From Cladophialophora immunda (Eukaryota; Ascomycota; Eurotiomycetes; Chaetothyriales; Herpotrichiellaceae): 64,000 bases of DNA. Both the position numbers and the translations under genes were made by a program. Below the pieces are notes generated by a model. The model worked only from the letters and a program-made list of their open reading frames with translations. It ran no database searches and was not told the DNA's origin. Location of the stretch: NCBI RefSeq assembly GCF_000835495.1, contig NW_015622544.1:2322855-2386854 (forward strand). Direction: 5' to 3'. This document shows, in pieces, positions 54,730 to 64,000 of this stretch (the stretch's first letter is position 1; each line of letters starts with the position of its first letter).

Positions 54730-56463
54730 ATGGTCAACATCACGGAGAAAATCAAAGAGTGGGTTGCTGTGCCTTGCGCAAGGCCGTCTCGGATCTGACT
54801 CTTGCTACAGGATCGAGGCCGAAATGGCCCGAACTCAGAGTGGGTTTCTGCAGCTTGTATAGATCGCCTGGTCCAGTGCTGATTGGGTTGCAGAAAACAA
54901 AGCCACAGGTTCGTGCTTGAATCGTTGAGAATCCTGGTATGCGCGCGCTCTGACCGAGTGAACTTCAGAGTATCACCTTGGTTTATTGAAAGGGTAGGTC
55001 TCAAATTTGGTTCCTGAAGACGAAGCAACCGTCAAACAGGAAGAGGGAGCAAGGAAGACAAGATTGTGAAGACCAAGGGCGAGACCTGGGCACGTGCTTT
55101 CTATCTATGCACGTGACTGTCCGTGTCCTGCGTGTCAAAGCATAGCCCTCTGGACCATGGCTTGGGAAAGATTCATGTTTGAAGAGATATCAAACCAAAA
55201 TTGTGCCGAACGGACGCAGAATGTCAAGCATAAGCACATACGATGTTTGCTGTCGAGGGGTGGACCTGCTCAGTTCTCAGCCTTGCCCCTTTTCCTGGCG
55301 GATCCATCTGGTTGTCTGCCATCAAACCCCCTCTTCCTTCAATTCCCATAGTCTGCCCTTGGTCAATGATAGTGACTGACATTGTCGGCTAGAAAACTCG
55401 CCCGGCTACGAGCACAACTACTCGAGCCAGCAGCTGGGGCTGGCTCCGGTGGTGGTACAGGATTTGACGTCTCGAAATCGGGGGATGCTCGAATAGCCCT
55501 GGTTGGCTTCCCTTCAGTGGGTAAATCAACGTTTCTTTCCAAAATCACAAAGACCAAGTCCGAGGTGGCGGCATACTCGTTCACCACCCTCACGGCCATC
55601 CCCGGTGTGCTCGAGTACGGCGGTGCAGAGATCCAGATTCTGGATCTACCTGGAATCATCGAAGGTGCCTCTGAGGGAAAGGGAAGAGGGCGACAGGTCA
55701 TCAGTGCGGCAAAGGTCTGACGCGGAAGTCCCTAATCGAAATCCAGATGGCTGATCCCTAGTTTCAGACGTCTGACCTCATCCTAATGGTTCTCGACGCG
55801 ACTAAACGCGCTGAACAACGCGCTCTGCTCGAAGCCGAGCTCGAAGCCGTCGGCATCCGGCTCAACCGCGAACCGCCCAACATCTACCTAAAAGCCAAGA
55901 AGGCCGGCGGGATGAAAATCACCTTCCAATCCCCTCCCAAGTACCTGGACGAGAAGATGCTGTACAACATCCTGCGGGACTACAAGATGTTGAACTGCGA
56001 AGTGCTCGTGCGCGACGAGAACGCCACGGTCGACGACTTTATCGACGTCATCATGAAGGACCACCGCAAGTACATCCGGTGTCTATACGTGTACAACAAG
56101 ATCGACAGCGTCACCGTCGAGTACTTGGACGAATTGGCCCGCGAGCCGCACACGGTGGTCATGTCGTGCGAGCTGGATCTGGGCGTCCAGGACGTGGTGG
56201 AGCGGTGCTGGCAGGAGCTGCGCCTGATGCGCATCTACACCAAGCGGCAGGGCGTGGACCCAGACTTTGGCGAGGCGCTCATTGTCCGCAGCGGCAGCAC
56301 GATCGAGGACGTGTGCGACCAGATCCACCGCACGTTGAAGGAGACGTTCAAGTATGCGCTGGTCTGGGGCGCCTCGGCGAAGCATATCCCGCAAAGAGTT
56401 GGGCTGGGTCATGTCGTTTCGGATGAGGACGTGGTGCAGGTGGTGAGTGCGTGGAAAGCTTGA
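54730..56463 (+). CDS. RBG1: DRG-family GTPase (Rbg1/DRG1)
   Basis: 373 aa from six exons: 54730-54758, 54811-54839, 54894-54908, 54969-54993, 55393-55714, 55762-56463. Ribosome-associated translation GTPase acting with Tma46 (DFRP1). The first four exons are 29, 29, 15 and 25 nt and encode [33 protein letters not shown], the highly conserved DRG N-terminus, so the split is trustworthy. P-loop [29 protein letters not shown], and a C-terminal TGS domain (about 300-373). Intron 5 is 399 nt, far longer than others here. Confidence 0.94.
55091..55115. promoter_or_regulatory. Two CACGTG palindromes in the long DRG1 intron
   Basis: CACGTG at 55091-55096 and 55110-55115, spaced 19 bp, inside the 399-nt intron. 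These are E-boxes (bHLH or Cbf1-type). They could mark an intronic enhancer or alternative promoter. Chance occurrence of two so close is low but not negligible. Confidence 0.35.
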
Positions 56464-56706
56464 GGTTGCTCCGTGGCTCGGGTGTGTTTCAGCGATGGAT
56501 TGCTAGCAAGAGGCACGGCGGGTTTTCATGGCAATGAATGCAGCAGCAAGAGGTCACTACCATGTGGCCATCTACATCAGGTTCTTCTGGCAGGCAGTTG
56601 ATTTCGAAAAGGCCCAGGGCTTGGCATGGCTCCCATTGGTGTTTGCGGCACGCCTGCTTCTAACTGTTTATCCTATACACACCTCTCCGACGACCTCTCC
56701 ATCGCT

Positions 56707-58035
56707 TCATCTCAGTACTCTCCTGGGGTCCAGACTACTGACATTGGCGCTGACCGCCTTCCCATCAAACACAAACTCACTCATCAACTTCCCCGTGGCG
56801 GGCCCATTCTGTATTCCCCAACAAGTGTGTCCCGCGGCCATGTGCACACCCTTCACCCCGGTCAAGCCCACCAAGGGGCCGCCGCCCGTCTCTACCTGCG
56901 GCAAGTAACAGGCCTGTCTGACCAGGACGGTGCCATCGCGCATCTCGTCGGAGACACTCGCGCAGTAGTCCACGATATCCTGACACCGGCTGTCATCTAC
57001 CTGGACATCAGCGGTAGACTTGGGCAAGGGCACGAGGTGATCGCCCTCGCCGCACGCGTAGACTTCGTTGTTCGGCCGCGCGTAGATCTCCGGCGTGACG
57101 TGGTTTGCGCGGGATTTTGTGCCTTCCTTGAAGTTCTTGGGCAGCGAGAGCGACGTGAAGAGACAGTATGCGCTGACCGGCCTTGAAGGGCGGATGGTCA
57201 CGCTATGAGCGCGCAATGCGCTGATTGGAGACCCCGGCCAGACAGTCTTCGTCCACGGCCCGGCGGTGATGATGACATCTGTGGCGAGGAGGGATTTGGA
57301 TTCGTTTGTTGAGGAGTCGGTATATCTGACTGTGTGCATGTCTTCTTCTTTAGACTCGATCTTGCTGACACTGCCCAGAATGACGCTTGCACCCTTTTCT
57401 TCTGCAAGCTTCGCCATCGACGTGGTGAACTGGTAAGGATGGACCTGCGCGCTGTCCCTGGGCGAGCCCATCGAGTCGTACCCCATGAGACACTCTTCGG
57501 CCAGCCAGTCAAGATCATCCGGCAGTCCCATGCTTCGTAGATTGTTGTATGATTCTTTGCTTCGTTTCTGCAGACTGACACGCGTTGGATCGACGTTGCC
57601 ATCGCTAGCGACATCGGGGCGGTGCACTCCTCTGATATCCTCGCCTTTGCCTGTTCCACTTCCGCTTGCTTCGCCATCCACAGGGCCATGCTGGGACATC
57701 ACCCTCGCCTGGCTACTGACATGCCGCCCTTTCAACTCGGCCTGGCCAACACCCACTCCCCTATAGCCCCATCTCTGCTCACCCCCGTGTTCCTTCGCGA
57801 GTTCGGCATGTAATCTGAAACTGAGCGGCACCAGGCACGATGGATACGCCCACAGAGCCAGCAAGCCACCAGCCTTCCCCGACGCACCACTGGCGATCCC
57901 TGTAGCCTCGAGAAGGTGGATCGAGTGCAAGTCGGGATTGTATTTAGGATGCCGGGTGAGGAAATAGGCAGTCGTGCAGCCGATGATACCGCCGCCAACG
58001 ATCACTATCGACTTTTTCTGCTCACGCTCGACCAT
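56707..58035 (-). CDS. FAD-dependent oxidoreductase, DAO family (Tda3-like)
   Basis: 442 aa, single exon, ATG at 58035. FAD motif VGGGIIGCTTAYFL near residue 13, then GIASGASGKAGGLLA, a typical DAO-superfamily second motif. Late in the chain come VRQACYLPQ and AAGHTCWGIQNGPATGKL, with the terminal flavin-contact Gly run. Arrangement matches yeast Tda3 (YHR009C), a putative oxidoreductase linked to endosome-to-Golgi traffic. The frame extends upstream to 58167 through a GTG only. Substrate unknown; sarcosine- or amino-acid-type oxidation is a family-level option. Confidence 0.8.
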   Translation of the reverse strand: MVEREQKKSIVIVGGGIIGCTTAYFLTRHPKYNPDLHSIHLLEATGIASGASGKAGGLLALWAYPSCLVPLSFRLHAELAKEHGGEQRWGYRGVGVGQAELKGRHVSSQARVMSQHGPVDGEASGSGTGKGEDIRGVHRPDVASDGNVDPTRVSLQKRSKESYNNLRSMGLPDDLDWLAEECLMGYDSMGSPRDSAQVHPYQFTTSMAKLAEEKGASVILGSVSKIESKEEDMHTVRYTDSSTNESKSLLATDVIITAGPWTKTVWPGSPISALRAHSVTIRPSRPVSAYCLFTSLSLPKNFKEGTKSRANHVTPEIYARPNNEVYACGEGDHLVPLPKSTADVQVDDSRCQDIVDYCASVSDEMRDGTVLVRQACYLPQVETGGGPLVGLTGVKGVHMAAGHTCWGIQNGPATGKLMSEFVFDGKAVSANVSSLDPRRVLR

Positions 58036-58649
58036 ATTGATTATGCTGAAGTATCGCTTTGACTGGAAGAAAAGATGCTGCTTGCCGGGGAGGAGACGGA
58101 CGGTGGCTGATAAAGATGCGCTGCTCTGTTTCGAAGCCAGATGGGGCTCGATGTGTGGGACTGCCACCTAACACTGCTCAAAGGGTAGTTTTCAATGTTC
58201 GTTGTCCAACAATCAATACCAGGCAATGGGCTCCGTGTTGAAAATCATCGAGGATACAAGTTCCTCGCCACCAACCACGATGGAGAATGGGATGTGGAAG
58301 CAGTTGGATATACAGAATTCGATCCTCATATGACCTCATACATCCATCGGCCTTTGCCCCGCCAATCACAATTCCTCAGCCTTGTCCCTGCCCATTGGCC
58401 CAGAACAACAAGGCTCAATGACCCAGTATATCCAGACACACCAGAGATTTGAGAAGCGTGAGCTTGGAGTCTTGGAAAGTCTTGACAGGGGCATGGGTCG
58501 AGGTACCTCATGAGATGCAACGCATACCTCTTTTACTGAATCCGCCATCCTGCATGAACGCTGCTCCGATGAACGGTATCACATCTTGTACATTAGAAGG
58601 ACCTTTGCATACAGCAACACAATACCCATATATTGTCTTGGTACATGGA
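58036..58649. other. Intergenic, 0.6 kb
   Basis: Between the 3' end of CRT10 and the 5' end of the Tda3-like gene (both minus). Holds the latter's promoter. No gene seen. Confidence 0.5.
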
Positions 58650-61199
58650 TCAATCAAGCAGGTCGAGCGTCGACACCTCTTCGTATGCGATATCCTCCCT
58701 TTCCACACCCCGCGAAAGCTCATAGGATAGTACGGTCATGTCCATATATGTCAGCATGAGCCTGTATCTCCGACTATTTTCCAGGGTCTGCCACAACTCT
58801 GGACTGGGTGGAACCTCCCACTCCCGTATCTCCGTCCTCATCCTCGTTGATCGCCTTTTTCCAATATTGTGTGACAGGTGCTTTCTCCCCGCCAGAGGCC
58901 CGTTCGCATGTTCCCCCACTTCTGTGTCCATATTCAAGAATTGAGAGCCGTCCTCTTCGCCGCGGCGCCCATCGATGACAAGCACCGCAGGGTCAAATGT
59001 AGTGGGAACCCCATCCACAAGCCCGTCCTTTCCCCATTCTGTTGACTCGGTCGACTCGGGCCGATCTTCGGATTCGTCTCGCTTGAAACATCCTTGGATA
59101 GGGGAAGCCGCTATGCCAAGCAGGGGCCCAAATGGTCGAAGTCCTTTCAACTCTTGTTTTTTGGTTGGTAAGATCCAGCTCACCCGCAACCCCAGTGTTC
59201 CCGTTTTCTCTTTCTTGGTCAGTGAACAGACCGCACATCGGCCGATCTGCGTAGCAACCACGACAATCCCCAACTCCGGGATCTGCAGCATCATGTTGAG
59301 CCTGTCAATGTTGGCGTGAGTCGTGCGCTGTATTGAGGGAGGTAAGGCCTGTTTGAGGATATTAGCACAAAAGACGTGTGGCGAATCTGCTTCTGGAGCC
59401 ATGATCAGTCTCAAGTTTGATACGCTGCAATGCAGAATAGGTATAGTTGGTGGTTTGGCCCTTGCGCGAGCCTTGTGACTATCGCTGTCGCTGCCTCCGA
59501 CTAGTGGTTTGGGGCCCGTCGGTTCCGTATGTTGCCGTCTGCGCAACGGAGAGTCTGATTCGGATGCGGACAAGACGTCTACGTCAATCTCCTGGCTGTT
59601 TCGGTGAGCGAGACTTGACAGTGATGTGGTGCTTCGTCGACTCGTGGAAGAAAGGTCAGCATCCTCCACTTCCTCCGAGGGAGAAGGATACCGGAGTTCG
59701 TCTTCCTCGCTCCCCTCAGAAGCGGTGTCATCCTCCTCGAAATACATATAGTCTAACGAGAGACTCTCCCTTTGAGTTGTTGTGGATCCATCGCTAATAT
59801 TGTGAGATATTGTGTTAGACCCAGAAGCTGAGGCAAACTCGCTTGTACCTAACTCCAGCACTTCCTTGGGCCCAGACTTGTCCTCCGGGGAACCATCGTT
59901 GGTGTCTTGGCCATAAAATGGATGCAAACTCGCATCAAACTGCGCTCGATCGGCATCAATGCTAGCTTCATCCATGTCAGACCAAGAGTCAAACGTCTCC
60001 CGGACTTCTTCATCGTCGTCGTCGTCGTCGTCCTCTATGCCTTCGTACAGGAGAAAGTGTATGTGACTGTTGCTGGGCGTGCGGAGCCGGACAACATTGG
60101 TCAGGTCGTAGCTTTCCAGATTGTTGTGTCCATGATACTGGGGTACCTTGAAGTATCCACAAAACTGCTGCATCGTCCTGGCTGGCCGGAAGGCGCGAGA
60201 GTCTAAGGCGGCGACAAGCCAGCCGCCTTCTCGCCTTCGGTGGGCGTTTGCACGCATGCTTCTTTCCGAGAAATCCCAGGATTTCTGGCAGATGCCTTGC
60301 CAAATCTGCCAGATCTTCATGTCCCCATTAATATCGGTGCTCAACAGCCAGTTGCCTTCCAGGTCATCATCGGTGTTCACGAAGGAGATGCAGGGGATGT
60401 TATGGCCATGTCCTTCGACCCCGGCGAGGGTGACTTTGTAATTATTATTCCGTGGTGGAGCGATAGCATCAGGACCTCCTGCTAGCCATTCTTGCCAGCC
60501 TGCGTATTTACCAGCAAGGGAATAATCGGAATCGTCGCCGTACATTTGGTCCTCGTTATCTGTCCCCTCATTACTCGTGTCTGTCAAGGCGAAGGCAAAT
60601 ACCGTTATTTTAGCACAAGGATCATCGTCAGAAACGATATGAGGCGTGTTCGCCGACACCGCAATCATCCGGGCATTGGTGTGAATGGCAAGGCCCCAAG
60701 CAGATTCATGGACCCAGTGCCTGAAGAAGGGATAGAGTCCGGCGTGATCACTCCGAGCATCCGTGCTGAAGCGGTACGGGTTCTTTCCTATGACTTGATG
60801 AATTGACTTGGTATGATAGGCACAAATATTCCCAGAATCGGTCGCGAGGAGGAGAATCTCCTCCTTCCCCAAGTCTCCCACAATCAGATGGTTGATGGCA
60901 TGAGGAAATTGGGGATCGATGTAGCCAGCGGAATCGTACTCTGCCAGCTCGGGTACAATGAGTAGAGCAGGTAGTTTGTGAAGCTTCTGAAAGGGAAAGT
61001 CAGGTCTGTAGACGACAATGGTATCTCTCGTTGCGACAAAATAGAGATTGAAGCGTTGGGACAAAGCGGTCAAATTGTTTCGCCAGTAAGAGACGGGTGG
61101 AGGGCACGGCACTCCGTCGCGCAGGAACCTTTCAGCTCCTCTCTCGATGCTCGTGAGACCAATATCGACTGACTCAAAATGCCTGATGTCTTCATCCAT
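58650..61199 (-). CDS. CRT10: Crt10-like protein
   Basis: 849 aa, single exon, ATG at 61199. Yeast Crt10 negatively affects transcription of ribonucleotide reductase genes; the family is WD40-propeller-like. Visible segments: FNLYFVATRDTIVVYRPDF near residue 50, EILLLATDSGNICAYHTK near 115, NWLLSTDINGDMKIWQIW near 285, and RLMLTYMDMTVLSYEL at the end. There is an acidic low-complexity tract (EDDDDDDDEE, near residue 395) encoded by a GTC/GAC-type repeat, and a long Ser/Glu-rich linker (about 430-590). Role in this organism is inferred from the family only. Confidence 0.85.
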   Translation of the reverse strand: MDEDIRHFESVDIGLTSIERGAERFLRDGVPCPPPVSYWRNNLTALSQRFNLYFVATRDTIVVYRPDFPFQKLHKLPALLIVPELAEYDSAGYIDPQFPHAINHLIVGDLGKEEILLLATDSGNICAYHTKSIHQVIGKNPYRFSTDARSDHAGLYPFFRHWVHESAWGLAIHTNARMIAVSANTPHIVSDDDPCAKITVFAFALTDTSNEGTDNEDQMYGDDSDYSLAGKYAGWQEWLAGGPDAIAPPRNNNYKVTLAGVEGHGHNIPCISFVNTDDDLEGNWLLSTDINGDMKIWQIWQGICQKSWDFSERSMRANAHRRREGGWLVAALDSRAFRPARTMQQFCGYFKVPQYHGHNNLESYDLTNVVRLRTPSNSHIHFLLYEGIEDDDDDDDEEVRETFDSWSDMDEASIDADRAQFDASLHPFYGQDTNDGSPEDKSGPKEVLELGTSEFASASGSNTISHNISDGSTTTQRESLSLDYMYFEEDDTASEGSEEDELRYPSPSEEVEDADLSSTSRRSTTSLSSLAHRNSQEIDVDVLSASESDSPLRRRQHTEPTGPKPLVGGSDSDSHKARARAKPPTIPILHCSVSNLRLIMAPEADSPHVFCANILKQALPPSIQRTTHANIDRLNMMLQIPELGIVVVATQIGRCAVCSLTKKEKTGTLGLRVSWILPTKKQELKGLRPFGPLLGIAASPIQGCFKRDESEDRPESTESTEWGKDGLVDGVPTTFDPAVLVIDGRRGEEDGSQFLNMDTEVGEHANGPLAGRKHLSHNIGKRRSTRMRTEIREWEVPPSPELWQTLENSRRYRLMLTYMDMTVLSYELSRGVEREDIAYEEVSTLDLLD

Positions 61200-62145
61200 G
61201 CTCTTGTAAAAGGCCTTCGGCTTTCTCCAACAGGTCTTTGTGTTCGATCAGAAGTCTTGCTAGCCCCTCAAGGCATGGCGTAGCGTATCATTGCCACCTA
61301 AGTACGTGCGTGTACTCGGTTTGTCTCGGTCTAGAGGGGTTTGAGTTCGTCCGGGGGAGGTTCAGAACCAAGGACCGGATGAAGGCGCAGGCGCATGAGC
61401 GCAGATGGATCGAGCGGTCGACTTGACTTCCCTTCAGCTTGCCTGCAACTCACCGGTAGATGTCAGCAACTGTCGTGTCTGCGCCGGAAGAGGACAAAGA
61501 GGGAAAGAGACAAGGTAAATAGGTTGAGCAGCGACTGTCAATTGTGGGTATTGCAATTAATGCCGTCAAGTGAAGGCAGATTGACAGCCTGGAGATCGAA
61601 TACTTGCCGTGGTACGGAGCACATGAGTGGTACTGGTGGAGTGACTGAGCGATGACGCATTTGCGTAGGCCAGGCGAGTGGCTGCTCGTGCCGAAAAGTG
61701 TATCTCACATTTTTGTTCGGTGCCATTTCTTCCTTACATAGCACATCCACGTCCTCCACCCACCGCCATCGAACCCGAGCTGATCTAGCTGACGGGGTAA
61801 TTCACACGCCGACACCTGCAATCTCTGATCGAGGTTGGCAGCACAGAACGTATCGATTCGGAAACAATTGCATACACGACCGGCCGACTCTGCGACGGCT
61901 CGACTCATCCCCTTGTCACATTCTGCAATTACTGGACGCCACATACATTTCCCCCCGTATGCGACTTATCATCCCACCGATCAATGCATGAGAGCAGTAC
62001 ATGTTCTGTCTAGGCTGGTGTCGACTTTGGGTTACACACTGGTGGACGTCCAACCCAAGTCTCATTTCTCGCCCCCAATTCGGCTCGACCTCTTCTCCAT
62101 CTTTGACATTGACATTGTCTCTGCCGGCCTTGGCCTAGTACAGCC
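61200..62145. other. Bidirectional promoter region, CRT10 / MMTAG2-like
   Basis: 946 bp between divergent starts. Short frames only; no domain. Nothing else seen. Confidence 0.5.
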
Positions 62146-62958
62146 ATGGATTTGCTAGCTACTGTCAGGAAGGAGGGGTCGCGAGGGGGACGCGGAGAGT
62201 TCAAGTGGTCCGATGTCGAAGGCTCCTCTCACCGGGAAAATTATCTCGGGCACTCACTGATGGCCCCTGTCGGTCGCTGGCAGAAAGGCCGTGATCTCAC
62301 CTGGTACGCTAAAGCAGACGCAGACTCACAAGGCGACGAAGATGCCGCTGCCAAAGCAGCAAGAGAACGGAAAGAGGAGATCCAGCGAGTCAAACAGGCT
62401 GAGGAAGATGCTCTCGCCCGCGCTCTTGGGTTGCCAGTGCCTCAACGGAACAATCCACACATGGACGAGCTAGGGACTCGACGCGAGGTTGACAACGTTC
62501 TGAAAGAGGCTGCAGTGGGCGAGGATGCAGCGTCTTCCAGGGGTGTTGGTTATGGGCGAATGGCAGGGGGCTCGGCTATGAATGAGGGGAAAACCAGTGC
62601 CACTGAACGCCTTGAAGGTACTGTCTCAAATCAGGACAAGGAGCTTCAGTATGCTCTCAAGGAATACAGGCGCCGTCATGGCGAGCGACGACACAGAAGC
62701 CGGAGCCGGAGCAGCCATCGTCACAGAGACAGTCGCCACAGAAGACATCGGGACGACCGCCATCGACATAGAGAGCGCCAATCGAGGTCGCCACGGCGTA
62801 ACAAATCTGACCGTGTGAGATCAAAATCAGCTTCGCCACCTCGAGAACGTGATCATCATCGCCGAGAGCGATCCAGAAGTACCTCTCGATCGAGACGGCG
62901 TCCCGAAGGACACCGGGGTGACAGGGATAGAAGATACGAACAAGGTGGACGACGCTGA
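62146..62958 (+). CDS. MMTAG2-like protein (multiple myeloma tumor-associated 2 domain)
   Basis: 270 aa, single exon, ATG at 62146. The first 55 residues match the conserved MMtag domain: MDLLATVRKEGSRGGRGEF, HRENYLGHSLMAPVGRWQKG and DLTWYAK. A charged helix follows (AAAKAARERKEEIQRVKQAEE), then from about residue 175 an Arg/Ser/His-rich tail of the kind found in splicing-speckle proteins. Molecular function is not established; a nuclear RNA-related role is inferred from the RS-like tail. Confidence 0.88.
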   Translation: MDLLATVRKEGSRGGRGEFKWSDVEGSSHRENYLGHSLMAPVGRWQKGRDLTWYAKADADSQGDEDAAAKAARERKEEIQRVKQAEEDALARALGLPVPQRNNPHMDELGTRREVDNVLKEAAVGEDAASSRGVGYGRMAGGSAMNEGKTSATERLEGTVSNQDKELQYALKEYRRRHGERRHRSRSRSSHRHRDSRHRRHRDDRHRHRERQSRSPRRNKSDRVRSKSASPPRERDHHRRERSRSTSRSRRRPEGHRGDRDRRYEQGGRR

Positions 62959-63034
62959 ATCCTGATTGCTTGAAAGCACCCAGGAAAGTGTTTCCGGAAT
63001 TGAATGCATGCAGCTGCCCAAGACAAAACTTCTG

Positions 63035-64000
63035 CTATCTCAAGCCTAATGAAGCATCGAAGATGTCGCTCTCAAGATCCTTGATGTCCACGTCTACGAT
63101 ACTGGCTGCACGTGCAGGTCCACCAACCCCCTGCCGTGCGACAATATCGGCTGATGCACTGGTATCGACAAATTCCTCCAGCTCCTCGCTCACTGTTTTC
63201 AGCTTCTCCTTCACGCTAGCCACTCCCTCGACCCCGACAATGTGACGGGCAGGTGGGTTTTCATGGCCACCAATTGCTGTCAACGCATGGACAGTCTCTG
63301 CAATCAATTTTTCTGTATGTGCATGACTAAGAGGTGGATACAAGCTGACTACCTCGTCACGACTGAGGAGGTAAGGCCCGCTCTGCCTCTCGGCTTCCGA
63401 CGAAGGCGACTGAATTTCTGTCTCGGGCGGAGGAGGATATTGGGCACGAATACCAGGCAGGCGATTCAGTAAGCCATCCAAGATCCCTCGAAATATTGGA
63501 GCTGTGTGACCAAATTCTCGGGTATAGGCCTTCATTGGCGGTGCTGAAGTGATCTTGTTGGTTAAGATTCCGATCTCGACGCTCGCTTGGACAATCGTCA
63601 ATTTAATGTTGAAGGGCGCAATCTCATAGGCGATGCTATCACAAAAGCCTTCCAATGCCCACCCAGACGCACAATACATACTCAACCCTGGTGTCCCAAG
63701 ATGACCTGTGATGCCGGTGAGGGCAATGATGTGACCATTCATTTGTGAGCGCATTTGGGGGATGACGGCTTTGATGATATTCATCGGACCGAAGAAATTC
63801 TTCTCGAACTGATCTCGCACCAGCGTCAGGGTCCGAGAACTGGCTGAAAGTTCTTCGACAGTCCCAATCACTGCTTCACTAGTACAGCAAAAGAGGATGT
63901 CGATCTTTCGAAAGGTATGCACGGCCTCTGCAACGGCCGCCTGACACTGTCCAACTACCCTGTCTCCGAGTCAACCCCAGCTATCTTGTAGCGGAAAGAT
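63035..64000 (-). CDS. SDR-family oxidoreductase with altered YxxxK (5' end off right edge)
   Basis: The visible last exon runs from about 63959 to the stop at 63035; an acceptor (GAGACAG) at 63960 follows a short intron continuing past the edge. It covers the second half of an SDR: KIDILFCCTS, NFFGPMNIIKAVIPQM, GHIIALTGITGHLG, then MYCASGWALEGF where the family has YSASKWALEG. The catalytic Lys is thus Gly here. The following C-terminal 130 residues are long for a classical SDR. The cofactor motif is outside the window. Either a non-catalytic SDR-fold protein or an SDR with changed chemistry. Confidence 0.8.

Noticed and set aside
55000..55390. snoRNA in the long DRG1 intron
   Set aside because: ATGATA and CTGA occur together near 55366-55378 but too close to be C and D boxes, and no terminal stem was found.
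1..64000. CRISPR arrays, bacterial operons, phage or insertion sequences
   Set aside because: Intron-rich fungal genes throughout; no regularly spaced repeats, transposases or long terminal repeats seen.

Overview
The window is nuclear DNA of a filamentous ascomycete. Nearly every gene carries short introns (47-132 nt) with fungal GT-AG sites and CTRAC-type branch points, and the single-copy genes are typical fungal housekeeping orthologues. Gene content (many oxidoreductases, phenol hydroxylase, LaeA-like methyltransferase, RID-type DNA methyltransferase, But2 secreted protein) suits Pezizomycotina, perhaps Eurotiomycetes/Chaetothyriales. That lineage call is inference only. I rebuilt gene models by hand; every spliced model closes in frame, with exon lengths summing to a multiple of three.

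Layout. 1-5.4 kb: a DUF2235 hydrolase cut by the left edge, a secreted But2-domain protein, and ADE4 (first step of purine synthesis). 7.2-23 kb: an accessory oxidoreductase cluster of SDR, Baeyer-Villiger-type monooxygenase, Zn2Cys6 regulator, SDR, cytochrome P450, a broken monooxygenase relic, SDR and a sugar-type MFS transporter, with no polyketide, peptide or terpene backbone enzyme. 23-26.3 kb: gene-poor, ending in a pyrimidine-rich 61-bp tandem repeat just upstream of a RID/Masc1-like cytosine methyltransferase. 28.8-30.8 kb: exosome RRP43 and a possible unannotated small gene. 30.8-40.2 kb: mixed region with phenol 2-monooxygenase, LAS21 (GPI anchor), a LaeA-like methyltransferase and a second P450 facing it. 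40.3-64 kb: dense core genes: SAP-domain protein, RAI1, MOD5, CWC2, glucosidase I, GCN2, DRG1, a Tda3-like oxidoreductase, CRT10, an MMTAG2-like protein, and an SDR cut by the right edge.

How they work together. The first cluster has what is needed to hydroxylate a carbon skeleton (P450), oxidise alcohols to ketones (three SDRs), insert oxygen next to the ketone (BVMO) and import or export a compound (MFS), under its own regulator. Without a synthase, catabolism or tailoring of an outside compound is the simplest reading. The rest of the window is unlinked core functions: RNA processing (RRP43, RAI1, CWC2), translation and tRNA modification (GCN2, DRG1, MOD5), secretory glycosylation and GPI anchoring (CWH41, LAS21), and nucleotide supply (ADE4, CRT10).
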